A DNA stretch of 64,000 bases from Litoditis marina. Its lineage: Eukaryota > Nematoda > Chromadorea > Rhabditida > Rhabditidae. A model generated the notes under the pieces. It saw only the letters and a list, made by a program, of their open reading frames with translations, had not been told where the DNA came from and did not search any database. Where the stretch lies: contig CAXIWQ010000075.1 in assembly GCA_964036275.1 (NCBI GenBank), positions 1-64,000 of the forward strand. The letters are read 5' to 3'. Every line of letters starts with the position of its first letter. Position 1 is the stretch's first letter. This document shows positions 23,601-37,700 of the stretch, one piece after another. The position numbers were made by a program, and so were the translations under genes.

Positions 23601-26125
23601 CGTATAAATTTTTTTCTGTAGCTGCAAGGCAAAGAGTCAATAACCGCGTTAATCTGTCTTTTGTGGCTGCGCGCCACATAATATAAAGTCGTATTAGGTT
23701 TTTGTAGCTGGGAGCAACAGACTTGATAGCCGTATAAACTTTTTTCCGTAGCTGCAAGCCAATGAGTCGATAACCGCGTTAATTCGTATTTCGTGGCTGT
23801 GCGCCACAAAATATATAGTCGTATTAGGTTTTTGTAGCTGGGAGCAACAGACTTGATAGCCGTATAAACTTTTTTTTTGTAGCTGCAAGGCAAAGAGTCA
23901 ATAACCGCGTTAATTCGTATTTTGTGGCTGTGCGCCACAGAGTAGATTGTCGTATTAGGTTTTTGTAGCTGGGAGCAACATATTTGATAGCCGTATGAAC
24001 TGTTCTCTGTAGCTGCAAGGCAAAGAGTCGATAACCGCGTTAAATCGTATTTTGTGGCTGTGCGCCACAGAATAGATTGTCGTATCAGGTTTTTGTAGCT
24101 GGGAACAACAGACTTGATAGCCGTATTAACTTTTTTCTGTAGCTGCAAAGCAAACAGTCGATAACCGCGTTAATTCGTATTTTGTGGCTGTGCGCCACAG
24201 AATAGATAGTAGTATTAGGTTTTTGTAGCTGGGAGCAACATACTTGATAGCCGTATAAACTTTTTTCTGTAGCTGCACGGCAAAGAGTCAATAACCGCGT
24301 TAATTTGTCTTTTGTGGCTGTGCGCCACAGAATAGATAGTTGTATTGGGTTTTTCTAGCTGGGAGCAACATATTTGATAGCCGTATAAACTTTTTTCTGT
24401 AGCTGCAAGGCAAAGTGTCAATAACCGCGCTAATTGGTCTTTTGTGGCTGTGCGCCACAGAATGTAAAGTCGTATTAGGTTTTTGTAGCCATGAGCAACT
24501 TGATAGCCGTATGAACTGTTCTCTGTAGCTGCAAGGCAAAGAGTCGATAACCGCGTTAATTCGTATTTTGTGGCTGTGCGCCACAGAGTAGATTGTCGTA
24601 TTAGGTTTTTGTAGCTGGGAGCAACATATTTGATAGCCGTATGAACTGTTCTCTGTAGCTGCAAGGCAAAGAGTCGATAACCGCGTTAAATCGTATTTTG
24701 TGGCTGTGCGCCACAGAATAGATAGTAGTATTAGGTTTTTGTAGCTGGGAGCAACATACTTGATAGCCGTATAAACTTTTTTCTGTAGCTGCACGGCAAA
24801 GAGTCAATAACCGCGTTAATTTGTCTTTTGTGGCTGTGCGCCACAGAATATAAAGTCGTATTAGGTTTTTGTAGCTGGGAGCAACAGACTTGATAGCCGT
24901 ATAAATGTTTTTCTGTAGCTGCAAGGCAAAGAGTCAATAACCGCGTTAATCTGTCTTTTGTGGCTGTGCGCCACATAATATAAAGTCGTATTAGGTTTTT
25001 GTAGCTGGGAGCAACAGACTTGATAGCCGTATAAACTTTTTTCCGTAGCTGCAAGCCAATGAGTCGATAACCGCGTTAATTCGTATTTCGTGGCTGTGCG
25101 CCACAAAATATATAGTCGTATTAGGTTTTTGTAGCTGGGAGCAACAGACTTGATAGCCGTATAAACTTTTTTTTTGTAGCTGCAAGGCAAAGAGTCAATA
25201 ACCGCGTTAATTCGTCTTTTGTGGCTGTGCGCCACAAAATAGATAGTCGTGTTAGGTCTTTGTAGCTGGGAGCAACAGACTGGATAGCCGTATGAACTTT
25301 TCTCTGTAACTGCAAGCCAAAGAGTCGATAACCGCGTTAATTTGTCTTTTGTGGCTGTGCGCCACAGAATATAAAGTCGTATTAGGTTTTTGTAGCTGGG
25401 AGCAACATATTTGATAGCCGTATGAACTGTTCTCTGTAGCTGCAAGGCAAAGAGTCGATAACCGCGTTAAATCGTATTTTGTGGCTGTGCGCCACAGAAT
25501 AGATTGTCGTATCAGGTTTTTGTAGCTGGGAACAACAGACTTGATAGCCGTATTAACTTTTCTCTGTAGCTGCAAAGCAAACAGTCGATAACCGCGTTAA
25601 TTCGTATTTTGTGGCTGTGCGCCACAGAATAGATAGTAGTGTTAGGTTTTTGTAGCTGGAGCAACATACTTGATAGCCGTATAAACTTTTTTCTGTAGCT
25701 GCACGGCAAAGAGTCAATAACCGCGTTAATTTGTCTTTTGTGGCTGTGCGCCACAGAATATAAAGTCGTATTAGGTTTTTGTAGCTTGGAGCAACAGACT
25801 TGATAGCCGTATAAATTTTTTCTGTAGCTGCAAGGCAAAGAGTCAATAACCGCGTTAATCTGTCTTTTGTGGCTGTGCGCCACATAATATAAAGTCGTAT
25901 TAGGTTTTTGTAGCTGGGGAGCAACAGACTTGATAGCCGTATAAACCTTTTTTCCGTAGCTGCAAGCCAATGAGTCGATAACCGCGTTAATTGTATTTCG
26001 TGGCTGTGCGCCACAAAATATATAGTCGTATTAGGTTTTTGTAGCTGGGAGCAACAGACTTGATAGCCGTATAAACTTTGTTTTTTTTTTGTAGCTGCAA
26101 GGCAAAGAGTCAATAACCGCGTTAA
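17682..26125 (+). repeat. Three-copy higher-order repeat, spacings 3766 and 2208 bp
   Basis: Copy A spans about 17682-20151, copy B about 21448-23917 and copy C about 23918-26125. Landmarks such as the short GTAGCCATGAGCAACTTGATAG unit (17865 and 21631) lie 3766 bp apart between A and B. Blocks in B recur 2208 bp later in C, a spacing of 17 monomers less two bases. Copies differ at rare single bases (for instance GGCTGCGCGCC near 23667 only in B, and a T-to-G change in a T-tract near 24906 only in C). The order implies that B was placed first and C was then generated from B by a 17-monomer tandem duplication. Confidence 0.8.
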
Positions 26126-26126
26126 T

Positions 26127-27800
26127 TCGTCTTTTGTGGCTGTGCGCCACAAAATAGATAGTCGTGTTAGGTCTTTGTAGCTGGGAGCAACAGACTGGAT
26201 AGCCGTATGAACTTTTCTCTGTAACTGCAAGCCAAAGAGTCGATAACCGCGTTAATTTGTCTTTTGTGGCTGTGCGCCACAGAATATAAAGTCGTATTAG
26301 GTTTTTGTAGCTGGGAGCAACAGACTTGATAGCCGTATAAACTTTTTCCTGCAGCTGCAAGGCAAAGAGTCAATAACCGCGTTAAACTGTCTTTCGTGGC
26401 TGTGCGCCACAGGATATACAGTCGTATTAGGTTTTTGTAGTTGTGAGCAACAGACTTGATAGCCGTGTGATTTTTTTTTTCTGTAACTGCAAGCCAAAGA
26501 GTCGATAACAGCGTTAATTCGTATTTTGTGGCTGTGCGCCACAGAATATATAGTCGTATTAGGTTCTTGTAGCTGTGAGCAACACACTTGGTAGCCGTAT
26601 AAGCTTTTTCTGTAGCTGCAAGCCAGAGAGTCGATAACAGCGTTAATTCGTATTTTTGTGGCTGTGCGCCACAGAATAGATTGTCGTATTAGGTTTTTGT
26701 AGCTGGGAGCAACAGATTTGATAGCCGTATGAACTGTTCTCTGTAAATGCAAGCCAAAGAGTCGATAACCGCGTAAATTCGTATTTCGTGGCTGTGCGCC
26801 ACAGAATAGATAGTCGTATTACTTTCTTGTAGCTGGGAGCAACAGACTTGATAGCCGTATAAACTTTTTTCTGTAGCTGCAAGGCAAAGAGGTAATAACC
26901 GCGTTAATTTGTCTTTTGTGGCTGTGCGCCACAGAATATAAAGTCGTATTAGGTTTTTGTAACCATGAGCAACAGACTCGATAGCCGTATAAACTTTTTT
27001 CTGTAGCTGCAAGACAAAGAGTCAATAACCGCGTTAATTTGTCTTTTGTGGCTGTGCGCCACAGAATATAAAGTCGTATTAGGTTTTTGTAGCCATGAGC
27101 AACAGACTTGATAGCCGTATAAACTTTTTTCTGTAGCTGCAAGGCAAAGAGTCAATAACCGCGTTAATTTGTCTTTTGTGGCTGTGCGCCACAGAATATA
27201 AAGTCGTATTAGGTTTTTGTAGCTGGGAGCAACAGACTTGATAGCCGTATAAGTTTTTTCTGTAGCTGCAAGCCAAAGAGTCGATAACAGCGTTAATTCG
27301 TATTTTGTGGCTGTGCGCCACATAATATATAGTCGTATTAGGTTCTTGTAGCTGTGAGCAACACACTTGGTAGCCGTATAAGCTTTTTTTCTGTAGCTGC
27401 AAGCCAAAGAGTCGATAACAGCGTTAATTCGTATTTTGTGGCTGTGCGCCACAGAATAGATTGTCGTATTAGGTTTTTGTAGCTGGGAGCAACAGATTTG
27501 ATAGCCGTATGAACTGTTCTCTGTAAATGCAAGCCAAAGAGTCGATAACCGCGTAAATTCGTATTTCGTGGCTGTGCGCCACAGAATATAAAGTCGTATT
27601 AGGTTTTTGTAGCTGGGAGCAACAGACTTGATAGCCGTATAAGCTTTTTCTGTAGCTGCAAGCCAAAGAGTCGATAACAGCGTTAATTCGTATTTTGTGG
27701 CTGTGCGCCACAGAATATATAGTCGTATTAGGTTCTTGTAGCTGTGAGCAACACACTTGGTAGCCGTATAAGCTTTTTTCTGTAGCTGCAAGCCAAAGAG
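26127..27800 (+). repeat. Second copy of the 20152-21448 block with two extra monomers
   Basis: After copy C ends, the sequence resumes the block that follows copy A. The unit with CACAAAATAGATAGTCGTG, then the unit with AAACTGTCTTTCGTGG and GTAGTTGTGAGC, then the GATAACAGCG units follow in the same order. The spacing is about 5975 bp at first and 6237 bp later, a jump of 262 bp, so two monomers were gained here or lost in the left copy between about 20525 and 20840. From about 21120 onward the array gains the CACACTTGGTAGCC form of S3, absent to the left. Confidence 0.7.
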
Positions 27801-28239
27801 TCGATAACAGCGTTAATTCGTATTTTGTGGCTGTGCGCCACAGAATAGATTGTCGTATTAGGTTTTTGTAGCTGGGAGCAACAGATTTGATAGCCGTATG
27901 AACTTTTTCCTGTAGCTGCAAGGCAAAGAGTCAATAACCGCGTTAATTCATCTTTTGTGGCTGTGCGCCACAGAATATAAAGTCGTATTAGGTTTTTGTA
28001 GCTGGGAGCAACAGACTTGATAGCCGTATAAGCTTTTTCTGTAGCTGCAAGCCAAAGAGTCGATAACAGCGTTAATTCGTATTTTGTGGCTGTGCGCCAC
28101 AGAATATATAGTCGTATTAGGTTCTTGTAGCTGTGAGCAACACACTTGGTAGCCGTATAAGCTTTTTTTCTGTAGCTGCAAGCCAAAGAGTCGATAACAG
28201 CGTTAATTCGTATTTTGTGGCTGTGCGCCACAGAATAGA

Positions 28240-30150
28240 TTGTCGTATTAGGTTTTTGTAGCTGGGAGCAACAGATTTGATAGCCGTATGAACTGTTCTC
28301 TGTAAATGCAAGCCAAAGAGTCGATAACCGCGTGAATTCGTATTTCGTGGCTGTGCGCCACAGAATAGATAGTCGTATTACTTTCTTGTAGCTGGGAGCA
28401 ACAGACTTGATAGCCGTATAAACTTTTTTCTGTAGCTGCAAGGCAAAGAGGTAATAACCGCGTTAATTTGTCTTTTGTGGCTGTGCGCCACAGAATATAA
28501 AGTCGTATTAGGTTTTTGTAGCCATGAGCAACAGACTTGATAGCCGTATAAACTTTTTTCTGTAGCTGCAAGGCAAAGAGTCAATAACCGCGTTAATTTG
28601 TCTTTTGTGGCTGTGCGCCACAGAATATAAAGTCGTATTAGGTTTTTGTAGCTGAGAGCAACAGACTTGTTAGCCGTATAAGCTTTTTCTGTTGCTGCAA
28701 GCCAAAGAGTCGATAACAGCGTTAATTCGTATTTTGTGGCTGTGCGCCACAGAATATATAGTCGTATTAGGCTCTTGTAGCTGTGAGCAACACACTTGGT
28801 AGCCGTATAAGCTTTTTTCTGTAGCTGCAAGCCAAAGAGTCGATAACAGCGTTAATTCGTATTTTGTGGCTGTGCGCCACAGAATAGATTGTCGTATTAG
28901 GTTTTTGTAGCTGGGAGCAACAGATTTGATAGCCGTATGAACTGTTCTCTGTAAATGCAAGCCAAAGAGTCGATAACCGCGTTAATTCGTATTTTGTGGC
29001 TGTGCGCTACAGAATAGATTGTCGTATCAGGTTTTTGTAGCTGGGAACAACAGACTTGATAGCCGTAATAACTTTTTTCTGTAGCTGCAAAGCAAACAGT
29101 CGATAACCGCGTTAATTCGTATTTTGTGGCTGTGCGCCACAGAATATATAGTCGTATTAGGTTTTTGTAGCTGGGAGCAACATACTTGATAGCCGTATAA
29201 ACTTTTTTCTGTAGCTGCACGGCAAAGAGTCAATAACCGCGTTAATTTGTCGTTTGTGGCTGTGTGCCACAGAATATAAAGTCGTATTAGGTTTTTGTAG
29301 CTGGGAGCAACAGACTTGATAGCCGTATAAACTTTTTTCTGTAGCTGCAAGGCAAAGAGGTAATAACCGCGTTAATTTGTCTTTTGTGGCTGTGCGCCAC
29401 ATAATATAAAGTCGTGTTAGGTTTTTGTAGCTGGGAGCAACAGACTTGATAGCCGTATAAACTTTTTTCCGTAGCTGCAAGCCAATGAGTCGATAACCGC
29501 GTTGATTCGTATTTCGTGGCTGTGCGCCACAAAATATATAGTCGTATTAGGTTTTTGTAGCTGGGAGCGACAGACTTGATAGCCGTATAAACTTTTTTTC
29601 TGTAGCTGCAAGGCAAAGAGTCAATAACCGCGTTAATTCGTCTTTTGTGGCTGTGCGCCACGAATTAGATAGTCGTGTTAGGTCTTTGTAGCTGGGAGCA
29701 ACAGACTGGATAGCCGTATGAACTTTTCTCTGTAACTGCAAGCCAAAGAGTCGATAACCGCGTTAATTTGTCTTTTGTGGCTGTGCGCCACAGAATATAA
29801 AGTCGTATTAGGTTTTTGTAGCTGGGAGCAACAGACCTGATAGCCGTATGAACTGTTCTCTGTAAATGCAAGCCACAGAGTCAATAACCGCGTTAATTCG
29901 TATTTTCTGCTTGTGCACCACAGAAAAGATTGTCGTATTAGGTTTTTGTAGCTGGGAGCAACATACTTGATAGCCGTATAAGTTTTTTCTGTAGCTGCAA
30001 GCCAAAGAGTCGATAACAGCGTTAATTCGTATTTTGTGGCTGTGCGCCACAGAATATATAGTCGTATTAGGTTCTTGTAGCTGTGAGCAACACACTTGGT
30101 AGCCGTATAGGCTTTTTTTCTGTAGCTGCAAGCCAAAGAGTCGATAACAG
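28240..30150 (+). repeat. Early copy of the 5.7-kb repeat family
   Basis: Units from 28248 onward match units from 31754 onward at a spacing of 3506 bp. After about 29350 the spacing becomes 3766 bp, meaning that two monomers present near 32800-33110 are missing here. The block carries the CGTTTGTGGCTGTGTGCC unit (29250), the CCACGAATTAG unit (29660) and the TTCTGCTTGTGCACC unit (29905), which recur in the later copies. Confidence 0.7.
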
Positions 30151-31747
30151 CGTTAATTTGTATTTTGTGGCTGTGCGCCACAGAATAGATTGTCGTATTA
30201 GGTTTTTGTAGCTGGGAGCAACAGATTTGATAGCCGTATGAACTGTTCTCTGTAAATGCAAGCCAAAGAGTCGATAACCGCGTAAATTCGTATTTCGTGG
30301 CTGTGCGCCACAGAATATAAAGTCGTATTAGGTTTTTGTAGCTGGGAGCAACAGACTTGATAGCCGTATAAGTTTTTTCTGTAGCTGCAAGCCAAAGAGT
30401 CGATAACAGCGTTAATTCGTATTTTGTGGCTGTGCGCCACAGAATAGATTGTCGTATTAGGTTTTTGTAGCTGGGAGCAACAGATTTGATAGCCGTATGA
30501 ACTGTTCTCTGTAAATGCAAGCCAAAGAGTCGATAACCGCGTAAATTCGTATTTCGTGGCTGTGCGCCACAGAATATAAAGTCGTATTAGGTTTTTGTAG
30601 CTGGGAGCAACAGACTTGATAGCCGTATAAGCTTTTTCTGTAGCTGCAAGCCAAAGAGTCGATAACAGCGTTAATTCGTATTTTGTGGCTGTGCGCCACA
30701 GAATATATAGTCGTATTAGGTTTTTGTAGCTGTGAGCAACACACTTGGTAGCCGTATAAGCTTTTTTCTGTAGCTGCAAGCCAAAGAGTCGATAACAGCG
30801 TTAATTCGTATTTTGTGGCTGTGCGCCACAGAATAGATTGTCGTATTAGGTTTTTGTAGCTGGGAGCAACAGATTTGATAGCCGTATGAACTTTTTCCTG
30901 TAGCTGCAAGGCAAAGAGTCAATAACCGCGTTAATTTATCTTTTGTGGCTGTGCGCCACAGAATATAAAGTCGTATTAGGTTTTTGTAGCTGGGAGCAAC
31001 AGACTTGATAGCCGTATAAGCTTTTTCTGTAGCTGCAAGCCAAAGAGTCGATAACAGCGTTAATTCGTATTTTGTGGCTGTGCGCCACAGAATATATAGT
31101 CGTATTAGGTTCTTGTAGCTGTGAGCAACACACTTGGTAGCCGTATAAGCTTTTTTCTGTAGCTGCAAGCCAAAGAGTCGATAACAGCGTTAATTCGTAT
31201 TTTGTGGCTGTGCGCCACAGATAGATTGTCGTATTAGGTTTTTGTAGCTGGGAGCAACAGATTTGATAGCCGTATGAACTGTTCTCTGTAAATGCAAGCC
31301 AAAGAGTCGATAACCGCGTAAATTCGTATTTCGTGGCTGTGCGCCACAGAATAGATAGTCGTATTACTTTCTTGTAGCTGGGAGCAACAGACTTGATAGC
31401 CGTATAAACTTTTTTCTGTAGCTGCAAGGCAAAGAGGTAATAACCGCGTTAATTTGTCTTTTGTGGCTGTGCGCCACAGAATATATTGTCGTATTAGGTT
31501 TTTGTAGCTGGGAGCAACAGATTTGATAGCCGTATGAACTGTTCTCTGTAAATGCAAGCCAAAGAGTCGATAACCGCGTAAATTCGTATTTTGTGGCTGT
31601 GCGCCACAGAATATATAGTCGTATTAGGTTCTTGTAGCTGTGAGCAACACACTTGGTAGCCGTTTAAGCTTTTTTCTGTAGCTGCAAGCCAAAGAGTCGA
31701 TAACAGCGTTAATTCGTATTTTGTGGCTGTGCGCCACAGAATAGATT

Positions 31748-34700
31748 GTCGTATTAGGTTTTTGTAGCTGGGAGCAACAGATTTGATAGCCGTATGAACT
31801 GTTCTCTGTAAATGCAAGCCAAAGAGTCGATAACCGCGTAAATTCGTATTTCGTGGCTGTGCGCCACAGAATAGATAGTCGTATTACTTTCTTGTAGCTG
31901 GGAGCAACAGACTTGATAGCCGTATAAACTTTTTTCTGTAGCTGCAAGGCAAAGAGGTAATAACCGCGTTAATTTGTCTTTTGTGGCTGTGCGCCACAGA
32001 ATATAAAGTCGTATTAGGTTTTTGTAGCCATGAGCAACAGACTTGATAGCCGTATAAACTTTTTTCTGTAGCTGCAAGGCAAAGAGTCAATAACCGCGTT
32101 AATTTGTCTTTTGTGGCTGTGCGCCACAGAATATGAAGTCGTATTAGGTTTTTGTAGCTGGGAGCAACAGACTTGTTAGCCGTATAAGCTTTTTCTGTAG
32201 CTGCAAGCCAAAGAGTCGATAACAGCGTTAATTCGTATTTTGTGGCTGTGCGCCACAGAATATATAGTCGTATTAGGTTCTTGTAGCTGTGAGCAACACA
32301 CTTGGTAGCCGTATAAGCTTTTTTCTGTAGCTGCAAGCCAAAGAGTCGATAACAGCGTTAATTCGTATTTTGTGGCTGTGCGCCACAGAATAGATTGTCG
32401 TATTAGGTTTTTGTAGCTGGGAGCAACAGATTTGATAGCCGTATGAACTGTTCTCTGTAAATGCAAGCCAAAGAGTCGATAACCGCGTTAATTCGTATTT
32501 TGTGGCTGTGCGCCACAGAATAGATTGTCGTATCAGGTTTTTGTAGCTGGGAACAACAGACTTGATAGCCGTAATAACTTTTTTCTGTAGCTGCAAAGCA
32601 AACAGTCGATAACCGCGTTAATTCGTATTTTGTGGCTGTGCGCCACAGAATATATAGTCGTATTAGGTTTTTGTAGCTGGGAGCAACATACTTGATAGCC
32701 GTATAAACTTTTTTCTGTAGCTGCACGGCAAAGAGTCAATAACCGCGTTAATTTGTCGTTTGTGGCTGTGTGCCACAGAATATAAAGTCGTATTAGGTTT
32801 TTGTAGCTGGGAGCAACAGACTTGATAGCCGTATAAACTTTTTTCTGTAGCTGCAAGGCAAAGAGGTAATAACCGCGTTAATTTGTCTTTTGTGGCTGTG
32901 CGCCACAGAATATAAAGTCGTATTAGGTTTTTGTAGCCATGAGCAACAGACTTGATAGCCGTATAAACTTCTTTCTGTAGCTGCAAGGCAAAGAGTCGAT
33001 AACCGCGTTAATTCGTATTTTGTGGCTGTGTGCCACAGAATAGATAGTTGTATTGGGTTTTCTAGCTGGGAGCAACATACTTGATAGCCGTATAAATTTT
33101 TTTCCTGTAGCTGCAAGGCAAAGAGTCAATAACCTCGTTAATCTGTCTTTTGTGGCTGTGCGCCACATAATATAAAGTCGTATTAGGTTTTTGTAGCTGG
33201 GAGCAACAGACTTGATAGCCGTATAAACTTTTTTCCGTAGCTGCAAGCCAATGAGTCGATAACCGCGTTGATTCGTATTTCGTGGCTGTGCGCCACAAAA
33301 TATATAGTCGTATTAGGTTTTTGTAGCTGGGAGCGACAGACTTGATAGCCGTATAAACTTTTTTTCTGTAGCTGCAAGGCAAAGAGTCAATAACCGCGTT
33401 AATTCGTCTTTTGTGGCTGTGCGCCACGAATTAGATAGTCGTGTTAGGTCTTTGTAGCTGGGAGCAACAGACTGGATAGCCGTATGAACTTTTCTCTGTA
33501 ACTGCAAGCCAAAGAGTCGATAACCGCGTTAATTTGTCTTTTGTGGCTGTGCGCCACAGAATATAAAGTCGTATTAGGTTTTTGTAGCTGGGAGCAACAG
33601 ACGTGATAGCCGTATGAACTGTTCTCTGTAAATGCAAGCCACAGAGTCAATAACCGCGTTAATTCGTATTTTCTGCTTGTGCACCACAGAAAAAATTGTC
33701 GTATTAGGTTTTTGTAGCTGGGAGCAACATACTTGATAGCCGTATAAACTTTTTTCTGTAGCTGCAAGGCAAAGAGTCAATAACCGCGTTAATTCGTATT
33801 TTGTGGTTGTGCACCACAGAATATATAGTCGTATTAGGTTCTTGTAGCTGTGAGCAACACACTTGGTAGCCGTATAAGCTTTTTGCTGTAGCTGCAAGCC
33901 AAAGAGTCGATAACAGCGTTAATTCGTATTTTGTGGCTGTGCGCCACAGAATAGATTGTCGTATTAGGTTTTTGTAGCTGGGAGCAACAGATTTGATAGC
34001 CGTATGAACTTTTTCCTGTAGCTGCAAGGCAAAGAGTCAATAACCGCGTTAATTTATCTTTTGTGGCTGTGCGCCACAGAATATAAAGTCGTATTAGGTT
34101 CTTGTAGCTGTGAGCAACACACTTGGTAGCCGTATAAGCTTTTTTCTGTAGCTGCAAGCCAAAGAGTCGATAACAGCGTTAATTCGTATTTTGTGGCTGT
34201 GCGCCACAGAATAGATTGTCGTATTAGGTTTTTGTAGCTGGGAGCAACAGATTTGATAGCCGTATGAACTGTTCTCTGTAAATGCAAGCCAAATAGTCGA
34301 TAACCGCGTAAATTCGTATTTCGTGGCTGTGCGCCACAGAATATAAAGTCGTATTAGGTTCTTGTAGCTGTGAGCAACACACTTGGTAGCCGTATAAGCT
34401 TTTTTCTGTAGCTGCAAGCCAAAGAGTCGATAACAGCGTTAATTCGTATTTTGTGGCTGTGCGCCACAGAATAGATTGTCGTATTAGGTTTTTGTAGCTG
34501 GGAGCAACAGATTTGATAGCCGTATAAACTTTTTTCTGTAGCTGCAAGGCAAAGAGGTAATAACCGCGTTAATTTGTCTTTTGTGGCTGTGCGCCACAGA
34601 ATATAAAGTCGTATTAGGTTTTTGTAGCCATGAGCAACAGACTTGATAGCCGTATAAACTTTTTTCTGTAGCTGCAAGGCAAAGAGTCAATAACCGCGTT

Positions 34701-37700
34701 AATTTGTCTTTTGTGGCTGTGCGCCACAGAATATGAAGTCGTATTAGGTTTTTGTAGCTGGGAGCAACAGACTTGTTAGCCGTATAAGCTTTTTCTGTAG
34801 CTGCAAGCCAAAGAGTCGATAACAGCGTTAATTCGTATTTTGTGGCTGTGCGCCACAGAATATATAGTCGTATTAGGTTCTTGTAGCTGTGAGCAACACA
34901 CTTGGTAGCCGTATAAGCTTTTTTCTGTAGCTGCAAGCCAAAGAGTCGATAACAGCGTTAATTCGTATTTTGTGGCTGTGCGCCACAGAATAGATTGTCG
35001 TATTAGGTTTTTGTAGCTGGGAGCAACAGATTTGATAGCCGTATGAACTGTTCTCTGTAAATGCAAGCCAAAGAGTCGATAACCGCGTTAATTCGTATTT
35101 TGTGGCTGTGCGCCACAGAATAGATTGTCGTATCAGGTTTTTGTAGCTGGGAACAACAGACTTGATAGCCGTAATAACTTTTTTCTGTAGCTGCAAAGCA
35201 AACAGTCGATAACCGCGTTAATTCGTATTTTGTGGCTGTGCGCCACAGAATATATAGTCGTATTAGGTTTTTGTAGCTGGGAGCAACATACTTGATAGCC
35301 GTATAAACTTTTTTCTGTAGCTGCACGGCAAAGAGTCAATAACCGCGTTAATTTGTCGTTTGTGGCTGTGTGCCACAGAATATAAAGTCGTATTAGGTTT
35401 TTGTAGCTGGGAGCAACAGACTTGATAGCCGTATAAACTTTTTTCTGTAGCTGCAAGGCAAAGAGGTAATAACCGCGTTAATTTGTCTTTTGTGGCTGTG
35501 CGCCACAGAATATAAAGTCGTATTAGGTTTTTGTAGCCATGAGCAACAGACTTGATAGCCGTATAAACTTCTTTCTGTAGCTGCAAGGCAAAGAGTCGAT
35601 AACCGCGTTAATTCGTATTTTGTGGCTGTGTGCCACAGAATAGATAGTTGTATTGGGTTTTCTAGCTGGGAGCAACATACTTGATAGCCGTATAAATTTT
35701 TTTCCTGTAGCTGCAAGGCAAAGAGTCAATAACCTCGTTAATCTGTCTTTTGTGGCTGTGCGCCACATAATATAAAGTCGTATTAGGTTTTTGTAGCTGG
35801 GAGCAACAGACTTGATAGCCGTATAAACTTTTTTCCGTAGCTGCAAGGCAAAGAGTCAATAACCGCGTTAATTCGTATTTTGTGGTTGTGCACCACAGAA
35901 TATATAGTCGTATTTGGTTCTTGTAGCTGTGAGCAACACACTTGGTAGCCGTATAAGCTTTTTGCTGTAGCTGCAAGCCAAAGAGTCGATAACAGCGTTA
36001 ATTCGTATTTTGTGGCTGTGCGCCACAGAATAGATTGTCGTATTAGGTTTTTGTAGCTGGGAGCAACAGATTTGATAGCCGTATGAACTTTTTCCTGTAG
36101 CTGCAAGGCAAAGAGTCAATAACCGCGTTAATTTATCTTTTGTGGCTGTGCGCCACAGAATATAAAGTCGTATTAGGTTTTTGTAGCTGGGAGCAACAGA
36201 CTTGATAGCCGTATAAGCTTTTTCTGTAGCTGCAAGCCAAAGAGTCGATAACAGCGTTAATTCGTATTTTGTGGCTGTGCGCCACAGAATATATAGTCGT
36301 ATTAGGTTCTTGTAGCTGTGAGCAACACACTTGGTAGCCGTATAAGCTTTTTTCTGTAGCTGCAAGCCAAAGAGTCGATAACAGCGTTAATTCGTATTTT
36401 GTGGCTGTGCGCCACAGAATAGATTGTCGTATTAGGTTTTTGTAGCTGGGAGCAACAGATTTGATAGCCGTATGAACTGTTCTCTGTAAATGCAAGCCAA
36501 AGAGTCGATAACCGCGTAAATTCGTATTTCGTGGCTGTGCGCCACAGAATAGATAGTCGTATTACTTTCTTGTAGCTGGGAGCAACAGACTTGATAGCCG
36601 TATAAACTTTTTTCTGTAGCTGCAAGGCAAAGAGGTAATAACCGCGTTAATTTGTCTTTTGTGGCTGTGCGCCACAGAATATAAAGTCGTATTAGGTTTT
36701 TGTAGCCATGAGCAACAGACTTGATAGCCGTATAAACTTTTTTCTGTAGCTGCAAGGCAAAGAGTCAATAACCGCGTTAATTTGTCTTTTGTGGCTGTGC
36801 GCCACAGAATATGAAGTCGTATTAGGTTCTTGTAGCTGTGAGCAACACACTTGGTAGCCGTATAAGCTTTTTTCTGTAGCTGCAAGCCAAAGAGTCGATA
36901 ACAGCGTTAATTCGTATTTCGTGGCTGTGCGCCACAGAATATATAGTCGTATTAGGTTCTTGTAGCTGTGAGCAACACACTTGGTAGCCGTATAAGCTTT
37001 TTTCTGTAGCTGCAAGCCAAAGAGTCGATAACAGCGTTAATTCGTATTTTGTGGCTGTGCGCCACAGAATAGATTGTCGTATTAGGTTTTTGTAGCTGGG
37101 AGCAACAGATTTGATAGCCGTATGAACTGTTCTCTGTAAATGCAAGCCAAAGAGTCGATAACCGCGTTAATTCGTATTTTGTGGCTGTGCGCCACAGAAT
37201 AGATTGTCGTATCAGGTTTTTGTAGCTGGGAACAACAGACTTGATAGCCGTAATAACTTTTTTCTGTAGCTGCAAAGCAAACAGTCGATAACCGCGTTAA
37301 TTCGTATTTTGTGGCTGTGCGCCACAGAATATATAGTCGTATTAGGTTTTTGTAGCTGGGAGCAACATACTTGATAGCCGTATAAACTTTTTTCTGTAGC
37401 TGCACGGCAAAGAGTCAATAACCGCGTTAATTTGTCGTTTGTGGCTGTGTGCCACAGAATATAAAGTCGTATTAGGTTTTTGTAGCTGGGAGCAACAGAT
37501 TTGATAGCCGTATGAACTGTTCTCTGTAAATGCAAGCCAAAGAGTCGATAACCGCGTAAATTCGTATTTCGTGGCTGTGCGCCACAGAATAGATAGTCGT
37601 ATTACTTTCTTGTAGCTGGGAGCAACAGACTTGATAGCCGTATAAACTTTTTTCTGTAGCTGCAAGGCAAAGAGGTAATAACCGCGTTAATTTGTCTTTT

